Shown here piece by piece: positions 32,164-43,274 of a stretch of DNA of 64,000 bases; position 1 is the stretch's first letter; each line of letters opens with the position of its first letter. Both the position numbers and the translations under genes were made by a program. The notes under the pieces were generated by a model. It saw nothing but the letters and a program-made list of their open reading frames with translations, had not been told where the DNA came from and did no database searches. This DNA comes from Rosa chinensis (taxonomy: Eukaryota; Streptophyta; Magnoliopsida; Rosales; Rosaceae): contig NC_037094.1 in NCBI RefSeq assembly GCF_002994745.2, forward strand, positions 64,698,639 to 64,762,638. The letters run 5' to 3'.

Positions 32164-32357
32164 TGTTAAAGTAAAATGACAATTGGAATCGGTTTACTCA
32201 TTTCATTCATAACCCCTTTATATAGGGATAGGATTACAACGGAAATATCAATTACATTGATGATACTAAATGCTGATTGAGCTGTGATTTGTAATTGCTT
32301 GATTCCCTCTTTGTCTGTTTCTTTGACGAAGGCACATAATGTGCTTTTCCTTTAACA
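32164..32357 (-). repeat. 3' LTR of the Copia element
   Basis: 194 bp, TGTTAAAG...TTTAACA on the plus strand. Differs from the other LTR at a handful of sites (for example ttggaatcggttt against ttgaaatcggtct). It contains ctttatataggg, a TATA-type element readable on either strand. Confidence 0.95.
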
Positions 32358-32562
32358 TTCCCCCTTGTGCCAAGTCAAAGACGAAATGGTGCATGAGTTG
32401 TTGCCTCACTAAAAACTTTGCCAAGTAACAATAAAAACCCTGTGGGACAAAAATAAAACTTGGTTGAAGGAAAAGAGGACAACGCACCTTCTACATTTGA
32501 GAATGACATGTGTGTGTTAGACTCCCCCTGATGTCTACACCTCCCCCTGATCATTACATTAA

Positions 32563-33180
32563 TCAAGTGAGCTTGGAAAGTCTTCGCATTCCTATGCTTT
32601 TCACATGTTTCTCAAATGTGGCCTTAGGCAGTAATTTGGTGAACAAATCTGCCACATTCTCCTCAGACCTTACTTGATTCACTTGAATCTGGAGGAGGGC
32701 CTGTTGTTGCTGATTGTAGAAAAACTTTGGCGATATGTGTTTTGTATTATCACCCTTGATATATCCTAGCTTCATCTGTTCGATGCAAGCTGCATTATCT
32801 TCATAAATGCAAGTAGGCTCTTCAGTGGTAGAACTCAAACCACTAGTCCCTCGAATATGTGTGATGATAGCTCTTAACCAAACACACTCACGAACCGCCT
32901 CATGTACAACAATGATCTCTGAGTGGTTCGAGGAGGTAGCCGCAAGGGTTTGCTTGGTTGATCTCCAAGATATCGCCATGTTCCCAGTGGTAGATACATA
33001 ACCAGTTTGGGAACGACCTTTATGTGGGTCAGAGAGATACCCAGTATAAGCAAAAACAACCAAAACATCATTTGGCATTTCGGTGTAGTGAGTGGCACTT
33101 TCGCCATCAATATTTCCTTCAGGGATTGCAGTTTCATCTACGGTCCCTCTTGTCTCTCTGTAGGGAAATAACAGTCCCAA
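32563..33180 (-). pseudogene. Copia RNase H domain
   Basis: The last pol domain. Visible motifs are the copia-type Y-x-D start worn to VFAYTGYLSDPHKGRSQTGY, then ISWRSTKQTLAATSSNHSE, CIYEDNAACIEQMKLGYIKG, KHISPKFFY and VADLFTKLLP at the end. The frame is open for 205 codons to a stop at 32563. It degrades the RNA strand during reverse transcription. The link to the RT part (33190-33420) is frameshifted. Confidence 0.9.
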
Positions 33181-33289
33181 GTCAATGGTCTCTTTTAGGT
33201 ATCGAAGATGTTCTTGATACCATTCCAGTGACGCTGCGTTGGCGCTGAGCTAAATCTAGCTAACAAGTTCACTGAGAATGCAATGTCTA

Positions 33290-33859
33290 GTCGAGTAAAT
33301 TGGGCTAGGTACAATAATGCGCCTATTGCACTTAGATAGGGAATTTCAGCTCCCAACACCTATTCGTCATCTTCCTTTGGACGAAATGGATCTTTCCTTG
33401 CATCCAAACTTCGACCGATCATGGGAGTGCTAGCAGGATGTGCTTTGTCCATGTTATATCGCCTAACTTTTGGACATATGCAGACTGGTGGATTAATATT
33501 CCACAAACTCGGTGTTCTAGTTCAAGGCCTAGATAGAATCGAGTTTTCCCAAGATCCTTCATCTCAAATTCGGATTTCAAGTAGCTCGCAGTTTCTCTTA
33601 TTTCGTCAAGAGTACCTATTATGTCCATATCATCGACATATATAGCTACAATTGCAAATCCGGAACTTGTTTTCTTTATGAATACGCAGGGGCATAATTC
33701 ATCGTTCTTATATCCCTTCCCAATCAAGTAGTCACTTAGACGGGTATACCACATCCGCCTGGATTGTTTTAATCCGTAAAGTGAGCGTTTCAACCTAGTT
33801 GCAAACGCACTCCGTGGTTTAGAGTCACTTAACTTGGGTAATGTAAGGCCATCAGGCAC

Positions 33860-33905
<46 letters not shown>

Positions 33906-34230
33906 GAATCTAGATCCCCATAGAGATATGCAGTAACCACATCTATGAGCTGCATTTCCAGTCCTTTGGAAATTACTAAGCTAACTAAGTAACGGAACGT
34001 TATAACGTCCATTACGGGAGAGTATGTCTCCTCGCAGTCAATTCCAGGGCGTTGTGAGAAACCTTGCGCCACAAGGCGAGCCTTGTACCTCAGGACTTCA
34101 TTCTTCTCATTACGCTTTCTGACAAAGACTCATTTATGTCCTACAGGCTTTACACTTGGTGGGGTTAGCACTACCTGACCAACTACCTGTCTCTTTGTCA
34201 GAGAATCTAATTCTACCTGGATTGATTCTT
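33290..34230 (-). pseudogene. Copia reverse transcriptase, with a (YI)n microsatellite expansion
   Basis: The 5' end reads VKPVGHK then a stop (TGG to TGA at about 34131-34133) then VFVRKRNEKNEVLRYKARLV. The longest frame, 33419-34072, runs AQGFSQRPGIDCEETYSPVM, then YLYGDLDSDI, a block of alternating Tyr-Ile (33866-33902 on the plus strand as (ta)n), MKVPDGL, LKRSLYGLKQSRRMWYTRL, the catalytic YVDD in IYVDDMDIIG, and KDLGKTRFYLGLELE. The (ta)n expansion keeps the frame. A frameshift near 33419 separates the end of the domain. Confidence 0.9.
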
Positions 34231-34835
34231 TCCATTTAGGCTAATCTGCTCTTTGTTGACATTTTTCAACAGAGCGTGGTTCGATATCATCGTGCTCTAT
34301 GATTCCTTGAGCAACAGTATATATCATCAATGTGTATGGAAGATCTTTCTATCAACTCATACGCACTCTCGTAATCCTTTGAGATTTCTTTGTTCTCTGG
34401 AATCATTTCAATCATTGGAGCGTCCTCCAGTATTGATTCATGAACATAACTATAATCAGAGACAATCTCATGAGAGGGATTCTATACATTGATGATTGGT
34501 TTGTGCCTTACCCACCCTCTTCTTCCTTGGGTGAGTGTCAATCGAACCAAGTGACCTCCCCCTCTTCCTTGGGGAGCGACAGCCTCAACCACACCTCCAC
34601 TAAGTGCGGTTGCAGTGCCTCTATCTGCGGCACCGTGCCCATTGTTAGGGACTTCTAACCTTGCAGGCACATTTGCAGTTGGTATATGTGATCTCATCAC
34701 TTTTGCGATATCAGTAAACGTATCAGGCATCGAATCTGCTACGTTCTGAAGATCGATTATTCTTTTCACTTCACTTTCACTTTGTGAAGTGCAGGGATCA
34801 AAATGAGACAGAGTGGGGACAAACCACGAAAATTC

Positions 34836-35777
34836 CTATCGTTCCCTTGGGAAATCCTTTTTCCTATCTCCCCCTAATGACGGGAAGACTGTCTCATCAA
34901 AGTGACAATCCGCAAATCTAGCGGTAGAGAGATCGACTGTCAAGAGTTCCAAATAGCGGATAATTGTTGGGGATTCGTATCCAACATAAATACTTAATCG
35001 TCTCTGAGGACCCAGTGTAGTGCGATGTGGGGGCGCAATAGGTACATATACTGTGCAACCAGATATGCGTAAGTGTGAAATGTCAGGCTCATATCCAGTT
35101 ACCAACTGGTACACAGAAAATGGTTGGCTAGCAGTGGGTCTGAAACGAATAAGTAAAGCTGCGTGCAATATTGCATAACCCCATGCAGATATAGGCAGGT
35201 TGGTGTTCATAACCAATGCCCTAGCCACCATCTGTAGCCTTTTGATGGTGGCTTCTGCGAGACCATTTTGTGTATGCACATGGGGTACAGGATGCTCTAC
35301 ATCGATCCAAATAGATATGCAATAATCATCAAATGCTTTTGATGTAAACTCTCCAGCATTATCAAGCCTTATAGACTTGATAGGGTGATCAGGGTGGTGA
35401 GCCCTTAAACGTATAATCTGTGCTAGGAGTATTGCAGCATTTCTTGTGGACAATAAAACGACATGTGACCAGATTGTCGAAGCATCCACCAGAACCATAA
35501 AGTACTTGAATAGTCCGCATTCTGGATGGATAGGTCCACAGACATCTCTTTGTATCCTTTGTAAGAATGGAATGTTTTGTTTTGTATCTTTAGCATAAGA
35601 AGGTCTCGATCCTGTTTTTGCTAAAGAGCAGGCTTTGCAAAACGAGTGATGTGCCTTTGAAATAGTCAATGAGGCATAATGGGAGGGAGGTAGTGCTTCA
35701 GGTACTTTAGAAGGCAATGACTGCATTTGAGCAATACTAGAACCGACACCTTGCAGTGTGACCGATTTTTCTCCCAT
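34836..35777 (-). pseudogene. Copia integrase
   Basis: Open for 313 codons. It starts in the zinc-binding (GAG-pre-integrase) end with HHSFCKACSLAKTGSRPSY, then the DDE core: VLVDASTIWSHV (first Asp), IRLDNAGEFTSKAFDDYC (second Asp), HVHTQNGLAEATIKRLQM (Glu). It continues with the copia C-terminal text LRISGCTVYVPI and VGYESPTIIRYLE. The upstream part, about 35760-36110, still reads ENGTEYLDITSNDCGRKHIL, MWDTDSYRLLHNRL and CDMMIRI but over several frames. The enzyme inserts the cDNA in the host genome. Confidence 0.92.
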
Positions 35778-36110
35778 TTTTCACTCGAAAGAAGGGATGT
35801 CCGTGTGAGTTCTTTAAAAATACGGATCATCATGTCACAACCTTGGTGCTATAGGCGGTTATGCAAAAGCCTGTATGAGTCAGTGTCCCACATTTCATTG
35901 TTGGTGACAGTATAGGATTCAATGATCCGAATCGTAGTGAGGTACAGTCCACTAGATTGACACATAATTTTCTCTAATATGTGTTTCCTTCCACAGTCAT
36001 TAGATGTAATATCAAGGTATTCAGTTCCATTCTCACGGTGTGTTTTTACTGGATAATCGTTGGCACAAATTGCTTTGAAACATTAACAAGGTTCGATTAG
36101 CTCTTGGTGC

Positions 36111-36464
36111 ATACAGAGCGTCTTTGACTTTAAATATATCTCAGATTCTTTAGAGTAATTCTATTTTAGTAGAATGATAATCTTTTCATTCTAATAATAA
36201 TTTTTTCTCTAGATGTATTGCTTTACATCTTTATATTGCAATTTCAAACCATGTAAATATGTGTAGTAAATAAATTTGAATAAATTTAGTGCTTGAGAAT
36301 AAAATTCAAAATTTATTAATGAGCCAACGATAATCAAATCAATGTCTTGTTCTAATTCATCAAACCATTATTGAAATAAACTTTAAGACCAAAACAATAG
36401 TCTAAGTAAAAGTGAGGCATTATGCCTTCACAACTGTCTTTGGAAAATAAATAGATAAAGCAGA
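36111..36464 (-). other. AT-rich gap where the protease should be
   Basis: Between the gag stop and the pre-integrase domain lie about 350 bp of AT-rich DNA with stops in all frames. No D-S/T-G-A/S protease motif could be found on the minus strand. Either the protease was lost or it is too decayed to see. Confidence 0.5.
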
Positions 36465-37544
36465 TCAATCAAAATCTAGTGCATCCATTGACTGATCAGC
36501 AAGTTCCTTGTTGCCATTGAGGTCTGCAATTGTGAGGTTGACATCTGGGTCATGGCCTCCTTCTTCCATATAGTGAGTTTCTTGTTCTTTAGACTCCCTA
36601 TATCTCTTGTAATTGGCTGATACTCTGTTGCTTGCTTGGCAGTTCTTGTACCAATGCCCAATGATTCCACACCTATAGCATGGTTCATTTCCAACTCTAT
36701 TCAGTTTGACTGAAGGGTTCTTAGGTGCCCTTTGCACCTTGTTTCCATGACCACTAGGGCCAACACCACCATCTTTGCGCCATACATTGGGAGGGCCTCC
36801 ATGGCCCATATCATGACCCCCATGTCCCTTGCCACGTGGTGCATTGTTGCCACGTGGGTAGGGATCATCACGTCCAATCCCCTTCGCATTGGGGTTCTTT
36901 CCACCGTTCACTCTGCCATAATTAGCCTCAGGAATTTTCTTTGTTCCAACAGGCCTGACATTATTGTTTAACAGAACCTCATTATGCCTCTCAGCCACTT
37001 GCAGTAGGTTGATCAGCTTGTTGAAGGTTGTGATTCTTTTGTTATCATACTCCAGCCTATACTGGTTCGCTAGTATGATTGCTGAAGTAGGAAAAGTGGA
37101 AAGAGTCTTCTGGATCATATCTTCTTCTGTGATTTCCCTTCCACAGAAATTTAGACGTGCCTTTAGGCGCAACATGTCCTTGTTGAAGTCATTTACCCTT
37201 TTATAGTCAAGCAAGCGGATTTCATTCCACTGAAAGGTCAGTTCTGGGAGCAATGTGTCATGAATGTTCCCAAAATGTCCCTTAAGGGCATCCCACAGTT
37301 CTTTGGGTGTCTTCAACTAAAGGTATTCCCAACGGAGGCTAGGATCAATATGTCGCCTCAGAAACATTAAGGCATTTGCTTTCACCTTATCAGACGGTCC
37401 ATCGTCTTTGGGGTCAGTGGGAGTTTTGATGGTGGCAGTGCAGTCTCTTGCCACAAAGGCAGTTTCTACATCGGAAACCCAACGGTGGTACTCAAGTCCG
37501 TCTGAGTCCAAAATGTCAAACTCAGATCGAGTTGGATCAGCCAT
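36465..37544 (-). pseudogene. Copia gag with zinc knuckle and one premature stop
   Basis: Starts MADPTRSEFDILDSDGLEYH at 37544. The frame has TAG at 37317-37319 (plus-strand cta) inside what would be EYL-x-LKTPKELWDAL; a single base change from CAG would explain it. The rest is open for 284 codons: the capsid-like UBN2 region (FNKDMLRLKARLNFCGREI, LINLLQVAERHNEVLLNN), a Gly/His-rich linker, then the zinc knuckle CYRCGIIGHWYKNC (CX2CX4HX4C), ending SMDALDFD. Gag packages element RNA into virus-like particles in the cytoplasm. Confidence 0.93.
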
Positions 37545-39123
37545 CTACATAAACAAGAGAGAAGAAATAAATTACGCAGTCATAAAGACATCCACGTGAA
37601 TTATTTTCCAAACGTATGAATTAGATTTCAAGACCAAGATTCGTAATGGTCACATTTTTTTCGATGCTATGTGAAAATACTTTATCACAGTAAGTGTGTA
37701 TATAATGCGCATGAATTTTCATTATCATGGCCAAACGATATTGATATGTTGCATTAAAAAAAAAATCATAGCACATTTAAATATAGCATATAAAAAATAA
37801 ACTACTTGGCATGCTCAAATTTCACAAATATACAACAAATTATATACTACACATAATAATAGCAATAATATAGCATGCGTAAAATAAAATATAAACAATA
37901 GCATAATTAAAGCCATGCTTAGGAATAACTATATAAGCGTAAATAAAATTCACAAAACATGCTCAGAAATAATATATAACAAAATATATATGGCATGTTT
38001 AAAATAAAGTATAAACTATAGCATAATTAAAACATGCTTAAACATAATTATGTAAAACATAAATAACAAGGCATGCTTAAAATGATTAAAATTACCTAAC
38101 TAAACATGCTCAAAAAGGTCTAATTATAAAAATATATCAGAGTATGAAAATAAATAAATAAAGGAGAACATACTTGTTGTCGAGAAAATAAAACAATCCT
38201 AGTACACGCGCGTGTTGATGCAGGCGTGCGTAGCGATGTTTTTGGACTTGAGAAAAACTTGGCTGCTTCCTTTTTTTTCAGCAGTGGGCCTTGTTTTTTT
38301 CTCTTTTGCTTTTTTTCTCTTTTTTTTTCTAGGTTGCAAGCCTTTTTTTCTTGTCTGGGCCGCAGGGCCTCTCTCTTTTTTTTTTTTTTTTCAATTAGCA
38401 CTTTTTTTCTTGGGCCGGGTCCTGTTCTTTGGGCCGGGTTTTTTTTCGCTTCTTCTTCTTTGTTTTTTTTTTTTTTTCGCGTCTTCTTCTTTGAGGTTTT
38501 TTTTTTTCTGTTCCTTTCGTGTACTAGTGGAGGCAGCGCCGGCGACTCCGATCTGGGACACCCTGAAGGCGGCGCTGCAAGGTTGAAGGCGAGCTGCGGT
38601 GTATGGGCACGGGGATGGGCGAGGGGCCTCGCAGGGATGGGCAGCGATTGGTGAAGGGCTGCTGCAGGCGCGGTTGCTGGGCGCTGTGGCAGATGCTGGG
38701 CTGCGCAGGCGGTGGCTGATGCTTTGCAGGTGGGTTGTGCTTGCTTTGCAGCGGGGGCTGTGCAGATGGGTTGCTGCTGATATGGACGGAGCCGGTGTGG
38801 GCTTGCGGTCCCCGATCTGGACAGAGCAGGTCTGGACTAGCTGGTGGCCGAACTGGACGTTGCTGGGCTTGCTGCTCTTGGGGGACTGCTGGGGAATGCC
38901 GCTGGGATTGGTGTGGAGGGGAGCAGACGGCGTGTAAAGCTAGCCTATCTAGGCCGGGTCGTGCTGGCAGGAAATTTTTTTTTTCCTTCTGAATTGGGTG
39001 GCGGCAGAGAAAGAAGAAAATATGGTTTTCTTCTAGGGTTTTTTTTTCTTTTCGATAGAAAGGAAACTAGAAAATTAGGATTTTTTTTATCTTTGGCTAT
39101 TGGCTCTGAGCGTGCTGATAACG
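37545..39123 (-). other. Long leader of the Copia element
   Basis: 1.58 kb between the 5' LTR and gag. On the plus strand it is AT-rich at 37600-38170, an extreme T/TC tract at 38260-38515 (purine tract on the element's own strand) and a GC-rich block at 38520-38940. Open frames on the plus strand are products of the biased composition. The primer-site-like sequence is at about 39100-39123. Confidence 0.55.
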
Positions 39124-39317
39124 TGTTAAAATAAAATGACAATTGAAATCGGTCTACTCATTTCATTTATAACCCCTTTATATAGGGATAGGATTACAAC
39201 GGAAATATCAATTACATTGATGATACTAAATGCTAATTGAGCTGTGATTTGTAATTGCTTGATTCCCTCTTCGTCTGTTTCTTTGACGAAGGCACATAAT
39301 GTGCTTTTCCTTTAACA
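39124..39317 (-). repeat. 5' LTR of the Copia element
   Basis: 194 bp, TGTTAAAATAAAATG...CTTTAACA on the plus strand, partner of 32164-32357. Confidence 0.95.
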
Positions 39318-39448
39318 ATAGTTAATTAATCACAGAAATCTTCAGGAAGAGAAGACTATTCAATCAGTTCTTAATTGGGCAGAAGAAAAACTATATAGTT
39401 AGTGATGATTTGTGCAGCAAGTATTGCATAAATAAAGGGGCACTCAAA

Positions 39449-40095
39449 CACCAACACAATCTATTGCATATAGAAATAAACCTATTCTAGGTGCTTGCGA
39501 AGTCTTTTCAAATAAACCGATGCGGCATGGCTGCGAAGTCCTCGGAGCGTGGTCTAGCTTCCCTAATTCGTGACTCCAACGGGTCCGTCCTTGGAGGCCT
39601 TGCAAAGTCAACTCATGCTACTTCCTTTCTGGCAGCAAAGGCCATGGCTATTGAGCTTGGTCTCTCTCTGGCTTCCTCTTTCTCCCTCTCTTCTTTTCAG
39701 TTGGAATCTGACTCATTGGTGTTGATTTCAACCTTGATAAACCCCCTCTCGTCGATCGATTGGTCAGCTTCGCGAATTGTGGCAAATATCTGTGTCCTGG
39801 CTGGGCATTTTGATCGAGTTAACTGGCTCTGGACCAGTAGATATGCTAATCAAGCTGCAGATTTCGTGGCGGCGTTGGCATCGCGCAGGGTGTGCACTGA
39901 GGACTGGGTTTCCAATCCTCCTCCCTCCCTAATGCGCATACTTCTCTTTGATGCTGAAGTCCCTCCTCCTTGAGTCTCCCTTCGGGTTTCTGTTCCTCTT
40001 AGTTTGTTTTTCGTTGGTGTAGCTGTTTTTCTGTTTCTTTCTGGGCTTCTCTGCCTGGTTGTTTTCTTGTATCTTTAATGCCAAAAAAAAAAAAA
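39449..40095 (+). mobile_element. 5'-truncated LINE, RNase H end only
   Basis: The frame 39491-39973 is the C-terminal RNase H (RVT_3-like) of a plant LINE: GLASLIRDSNGSVLGGLAKS, AKAMAIELGLSLA, QLESDSLVLISTL, NWLWTSRYANQAADFVAAL. It is followed by a T-rich 3' UTR and a poly(A) tract at 40082-40095. The residue pattern differs from the LINE at 6896-12134, so it is another family. A diverged target duplication may be taaaggggcactcaaa (about 39436) against taaagggacactcaaa (about 40109). Confidence 0.8.
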
Positions 40096-40520
40096 GTTAC
40101 TGATGTAAAGGGACACTCAAAAAGTGTTTACTGTTTTTTTATTTGACCTAAGAGAGAGGGTAAACCGAAACGTATTAAAAAAAAAAAAACAATAGTAAAG
40201 ACTAACAAATACGTACAAAATTAAAGAAGACAGACAATGCCATAATTGGTTTTCTTATTTGGATTAATGAGAGATTGTTCATAAAATTTAAAGAAAATAT
40301 GCAAAAAAAAAAATATTGAATGAGTTATTTGGGTCAATTGCATTTTGTTCTTGGAATTTGAGATTTGTCATAATGAATATAGCATGTTCAAATCTCAAAA
40401 GAAACATGCAAAGACTATTTTGAAGGAGTTTGAGATGAGAATGCATGGTCTAGGTGTAGATAAAATAGGTTTGTGTGGAATCTTTGAAGAATCCTTCTTA
40501 CTCTTCTGTCCACCCCCATA
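40096..40520. other. AT-rich DNA, nothing recognised
   Basis: Several A-runs. No motif in any frame. Confidence 0.4.
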
Positions 40521-40640
40521 CTATGTTGAATGTGCTTGTTTCAAACCATAAAGAGTTTTCTTCAACTTGTACACCTTCATGCCTTCAGTTTGGAGTTTGG
40601 ATAACAAATTTTCAGAAGTTGACCAACAAAGACCTCTTCC
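40521..40640 (-). pseudogene. Copia reverse transcriptase remnant
   Basis: On the minus strand VYKLKKTLYGLKQA is readable at about 40536-40582, preceded by a worn EVFV-Q-L text. This is the conserved Copia RT segment, from a lineage other than the element at 32164-39317. No LTRs are attached. Confidence 0.6.
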
Positions 40641-41513
40641 TTTAGGACTTCCTTATGGAATACAGATTTCACATTACGTTGGCACAGAGATGATGCAACA
40701 TGTGATGGGGGAAATTCACAAACTCAAAATCCTAGGTCAGAATATGGTAGAAATTAAATATGAAAATGTATGAAAAATTAAATCAAAGTAATCGTATAAA
40801 AACCCTAAAACTTGGTTGATTCTCCATATGAGAATATCCATAAATATAGGAGCGCTTATGCATGGGGAATTACTGAGCTAATAAAATAAACCAGAGAACC
40901 AAAGGAAAACTAAAATCAGGAACAAACATCCTTGGCTACTTGTTTGAGCGGAACAAAGATCGATTGCGATTTTCTTGTTCTTCTGCTCTCACACAAGAGA
41001 TATTTAGCGAGCGGCCTCAAACTCTCAAAGTATTCACCAAACAGGCCGCCACATATCTCAAATCGAGAGGAGTTTAGTATGGAAAGATTATGGCCGCTTC
41101 TGCTATATGCAGGACTAGTAGCAAGCAATCTCATCCGGTCTCAAAACAATCTGGACTTGTCAGAAGAAGATCACACTTCTTGGCGACCAATTGCGGCTGC
41201 AAATCCAGATCCTCCTCGATCAACCAAGAAAAAATTAGATATAAACCCAATTTTCTAAAGAGATATTGGGAAAACCCATACATATTTTTCTATCAATCTA
41301 CACTCAATCCACGTAGGCAACTTTCCTTGTAGAGTGTTGATGTATAATCAATATTTTTTTGTGTTTTTCTATATGCTTGATTTACCCTTGGACAATTTTT
41401 TATATTTTTATTTGAGAGGTTGGGCAACCTTCCTTGTAGAGTGTTGATGTATAATTATAACATATGAATTATGGCTTAAATCATGCATGCTTTGATTTCA
41501 AATTTTCATTGAT
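40641..41513. other. Intergenic DNA, nothing recognised
   Basis: Short open frames without motifs. The phrase ggcaac(c/t)ttccttgtagagtgttgatgtata occurs twice (from about 41309 and 41414), a small local duplication. Confidence 0.4.
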
Positions 41514-41912
41514 ATACAGATCCTATCCAGAGTGAGGCCTCACTCTGAAATTAACATGTGAGGTTGGAGTTTAGGGTCACTTTTCGGTCTCATATTCACA
41601 TCTTGACCATTCAGTTTTTAGGTACTAATGTATAGATCATCTCTATAAAATTTAAGTCAAATTGATGGTCGTTAAGGCGTTGATAACTGCCTTAAAGCTT
41701 GTACGGTTCAGGTTGGATAGATTTAGTTCGTCCATTGATTTAAATGAGTTAAATACCTTATAGATCATCAATTTGGATGAAATTTTACAGAGATGATCTA
41801 TACATTAGTACCTAAAACCTGAACGGTCGAGATGTGGATATAAGACCGAAAAGTAACCATAAACCCTAACCTCGCTCTAAAATTTTAGAGCGAGGCATCG
41901 CTCTGAATAAGA

Positions 41913-41917
<5 letters not shown>
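41514..41917. mobile_element. Foldback MITE 1, about 400 bp
   Basis: The two ends are long inverted repeats: gatcctatccagagtgaggc at 41519 pairs with the complement of gcgaggcatcgctctgaata before gatc at 41914, and the arms continue through tttagggtcacttttcgg and ccgaaaagtaaccataaacc and the central attgatggtcgttaagg and its complement. Nearly the whole element folds back. It borders TA on both sides. Confidence 0.78.

Positions 41918-41948
<31 letters not shown>
41914..41948. repeat. (TA)n microsatellite between two foldback MITEs
   Basis: About 16 ta units directly between the right end of one foldback element and the left end of the next. Both elements probably target TA. Confidence 0.9.
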
Positions 41949-41951
<3 letters not shown>

Positions 41952-42341
41952 CCCTTCTACTAAGGGATCCATTTTTTAGGTCTTTTCTAGCGATAGAGCA
42001 TTAGACCAACTTTTCAATCACATTTCAGCATCTCAACCATTCAATTTTTAGGTCCTAATGTGTAGATCACTTTTGCAAATTTTCAGCCAAATCGGTGATC
42101 GTTAAGGTATCAAACTAGGTTAAATCAATGGACAAACCAAATCTGTCAAACCTGAACCGTTCATACTTATAATTTAAAATCCTTATTTTGAATACCTTAA
42201 TGATAATCAATTTGGCTGAAATTTTGCAGAAATGATCTACACATTAGGACCTAAAAACTAAACTGTTTAGGTGCCAAATTATGATTGAAAAGTTGGTCTA
42301 ATACCCTATCCCTATAAAAGACCAAAAAAGGGATCCTTCCC
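41949..42341. mobile_element. Foldback MITE 2, about 393 bp
   Basis: Left arm gggatccattttttaggtct, tagaccaacttttcaatcac; right arm attgaaaagttggtctaata, agaccaaaaaagggatcc. The middle, tttttaggtcctaatgtgta, also appears in foldback MITE 1 (ttaggtactaatgtataga), so the two belong to one superfamily. It is flanked by TA runs. Confidence 0.8.
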
Positions 42342-42461
42342 TATATATATAATACCATGATTTCAAGTAATACAGATACTAGTTCAGTTCTATAGATCAT
42401 AAGAAAGAAGTTCAAATTTGTTGTTGTGAACTTGTGTATCACCTATCACCTATGCAATTCG

Positions 42462-43274
42462 GAGAAATTTTTCCGTGCTACAGTCAAACCACGTCAGCAT
42501 TGACATGTGGTTTGACGCTTTAATAAGATTTCGACATCTGTCCAACTATTACACATCATCAATTGACCACAAACTTAGACTTTTGACGTTGTTTTGCTGC
42601 TACGAACTTGATGAAAAGAAAATCCCAAATTGATGTTCTATGATTCAGTGAGTGAAACTCGATAGTATTGCGATCGCCGACAAGGACTCCAAGGATTTAT
42701 TAGGCGCTTGAATTTTGCTATGCTAATTGAGATATGATTAAAGATCTTCAATGCAAACTGTATAATTATCTCAAATCAATAAGAAAACCCATATCGAATC
42801 CCTATTTTGGTTTCTGGGTTGAATCTCAAGAAGAGGGGTTTAAATTGAAGATCTGAATTTTGGATTCAAATCCATTCCATTCGTACTGTCTTTGATACAT
42901 CCACCTAAACTCCTTCCCTGTTACTTTGAATCCTTGTTTTCATTCAGAACATTTCAATTACAGTTTGTGGTTCTCCTTCTTGCTCTCTCACTTGAGAACT
43001 TAAGTTCTCTTAAAGAACATGGGAAGAAGAAAAGAAAACTATAGATGTAAGATCTTATTGTCAAAAATTTTCAAGATAATTATAGATTATTTTTCTTCTA
43101 GCCACTGATGATACTAACGGCAAAGTTTTGCTAACCTCTTATGCTACCGCCAGAAACTTGTGGATGACGATTAATGACTGATGTGTAATGATTGTACAGA
43201 TGACGAAATCTAATTAAAGCGTCAAACCACGTGTAATTGACACTTGGTTTGACTGTAGCACAGAAAAATTTCTC
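42462..43274. mobile_element. Long-TIR element, 813 bp (Mutator-like non-autonomous)
   Basis: Terminal inverted repeats of about 105 bp: gagaaatttttccgtgctac, agtcaaaccacgt, tgtggtttgacgctttaata, gatttcgacatctgt and tacacatca on the left pair with the complement on the right (43165-43274). Flanks atgcaattc (left) and atgcattca (right) may be a worn 9-bp duplication. The interior has no protein motif. Confidence 0.75.

Larger units (their letters stand above)
32164..39317 (-). mobile_element. Complete Copia LTR retrotransposon, inactivated
   Basis: 7154 bp on the minus strand, bounded by two 194-bp LTRs (32164-32357 and 39124-39317) with TG/CA ends and a perfect 5-bp target duplication atagt (32159-32163, 39318-39322). 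Inward of the 5' LTR on the minus strand is tatcagcacgctcagagcc, a primer-site-like start; inward of the 3' LTR is the polypurine tract aagggggaa. Order on the minus strand is leader, gag, integrase, RT, RNase H, which is Copia. Stops in gag and RT, frameshifts before integrase and loss of a recognisable protease make it defective. The LTRs differ at only a few positions, so insertion was fairly recent. Confidence 0.95.

Noticed and set aside
38212..39134. Several plus-strand frames with Phe-rich and Trp/Gly-rich proteins
   Set aside because: They come from the T-tract and GC-rich leader of the minus-strand Copia element; composition alone explains the lack of stops.
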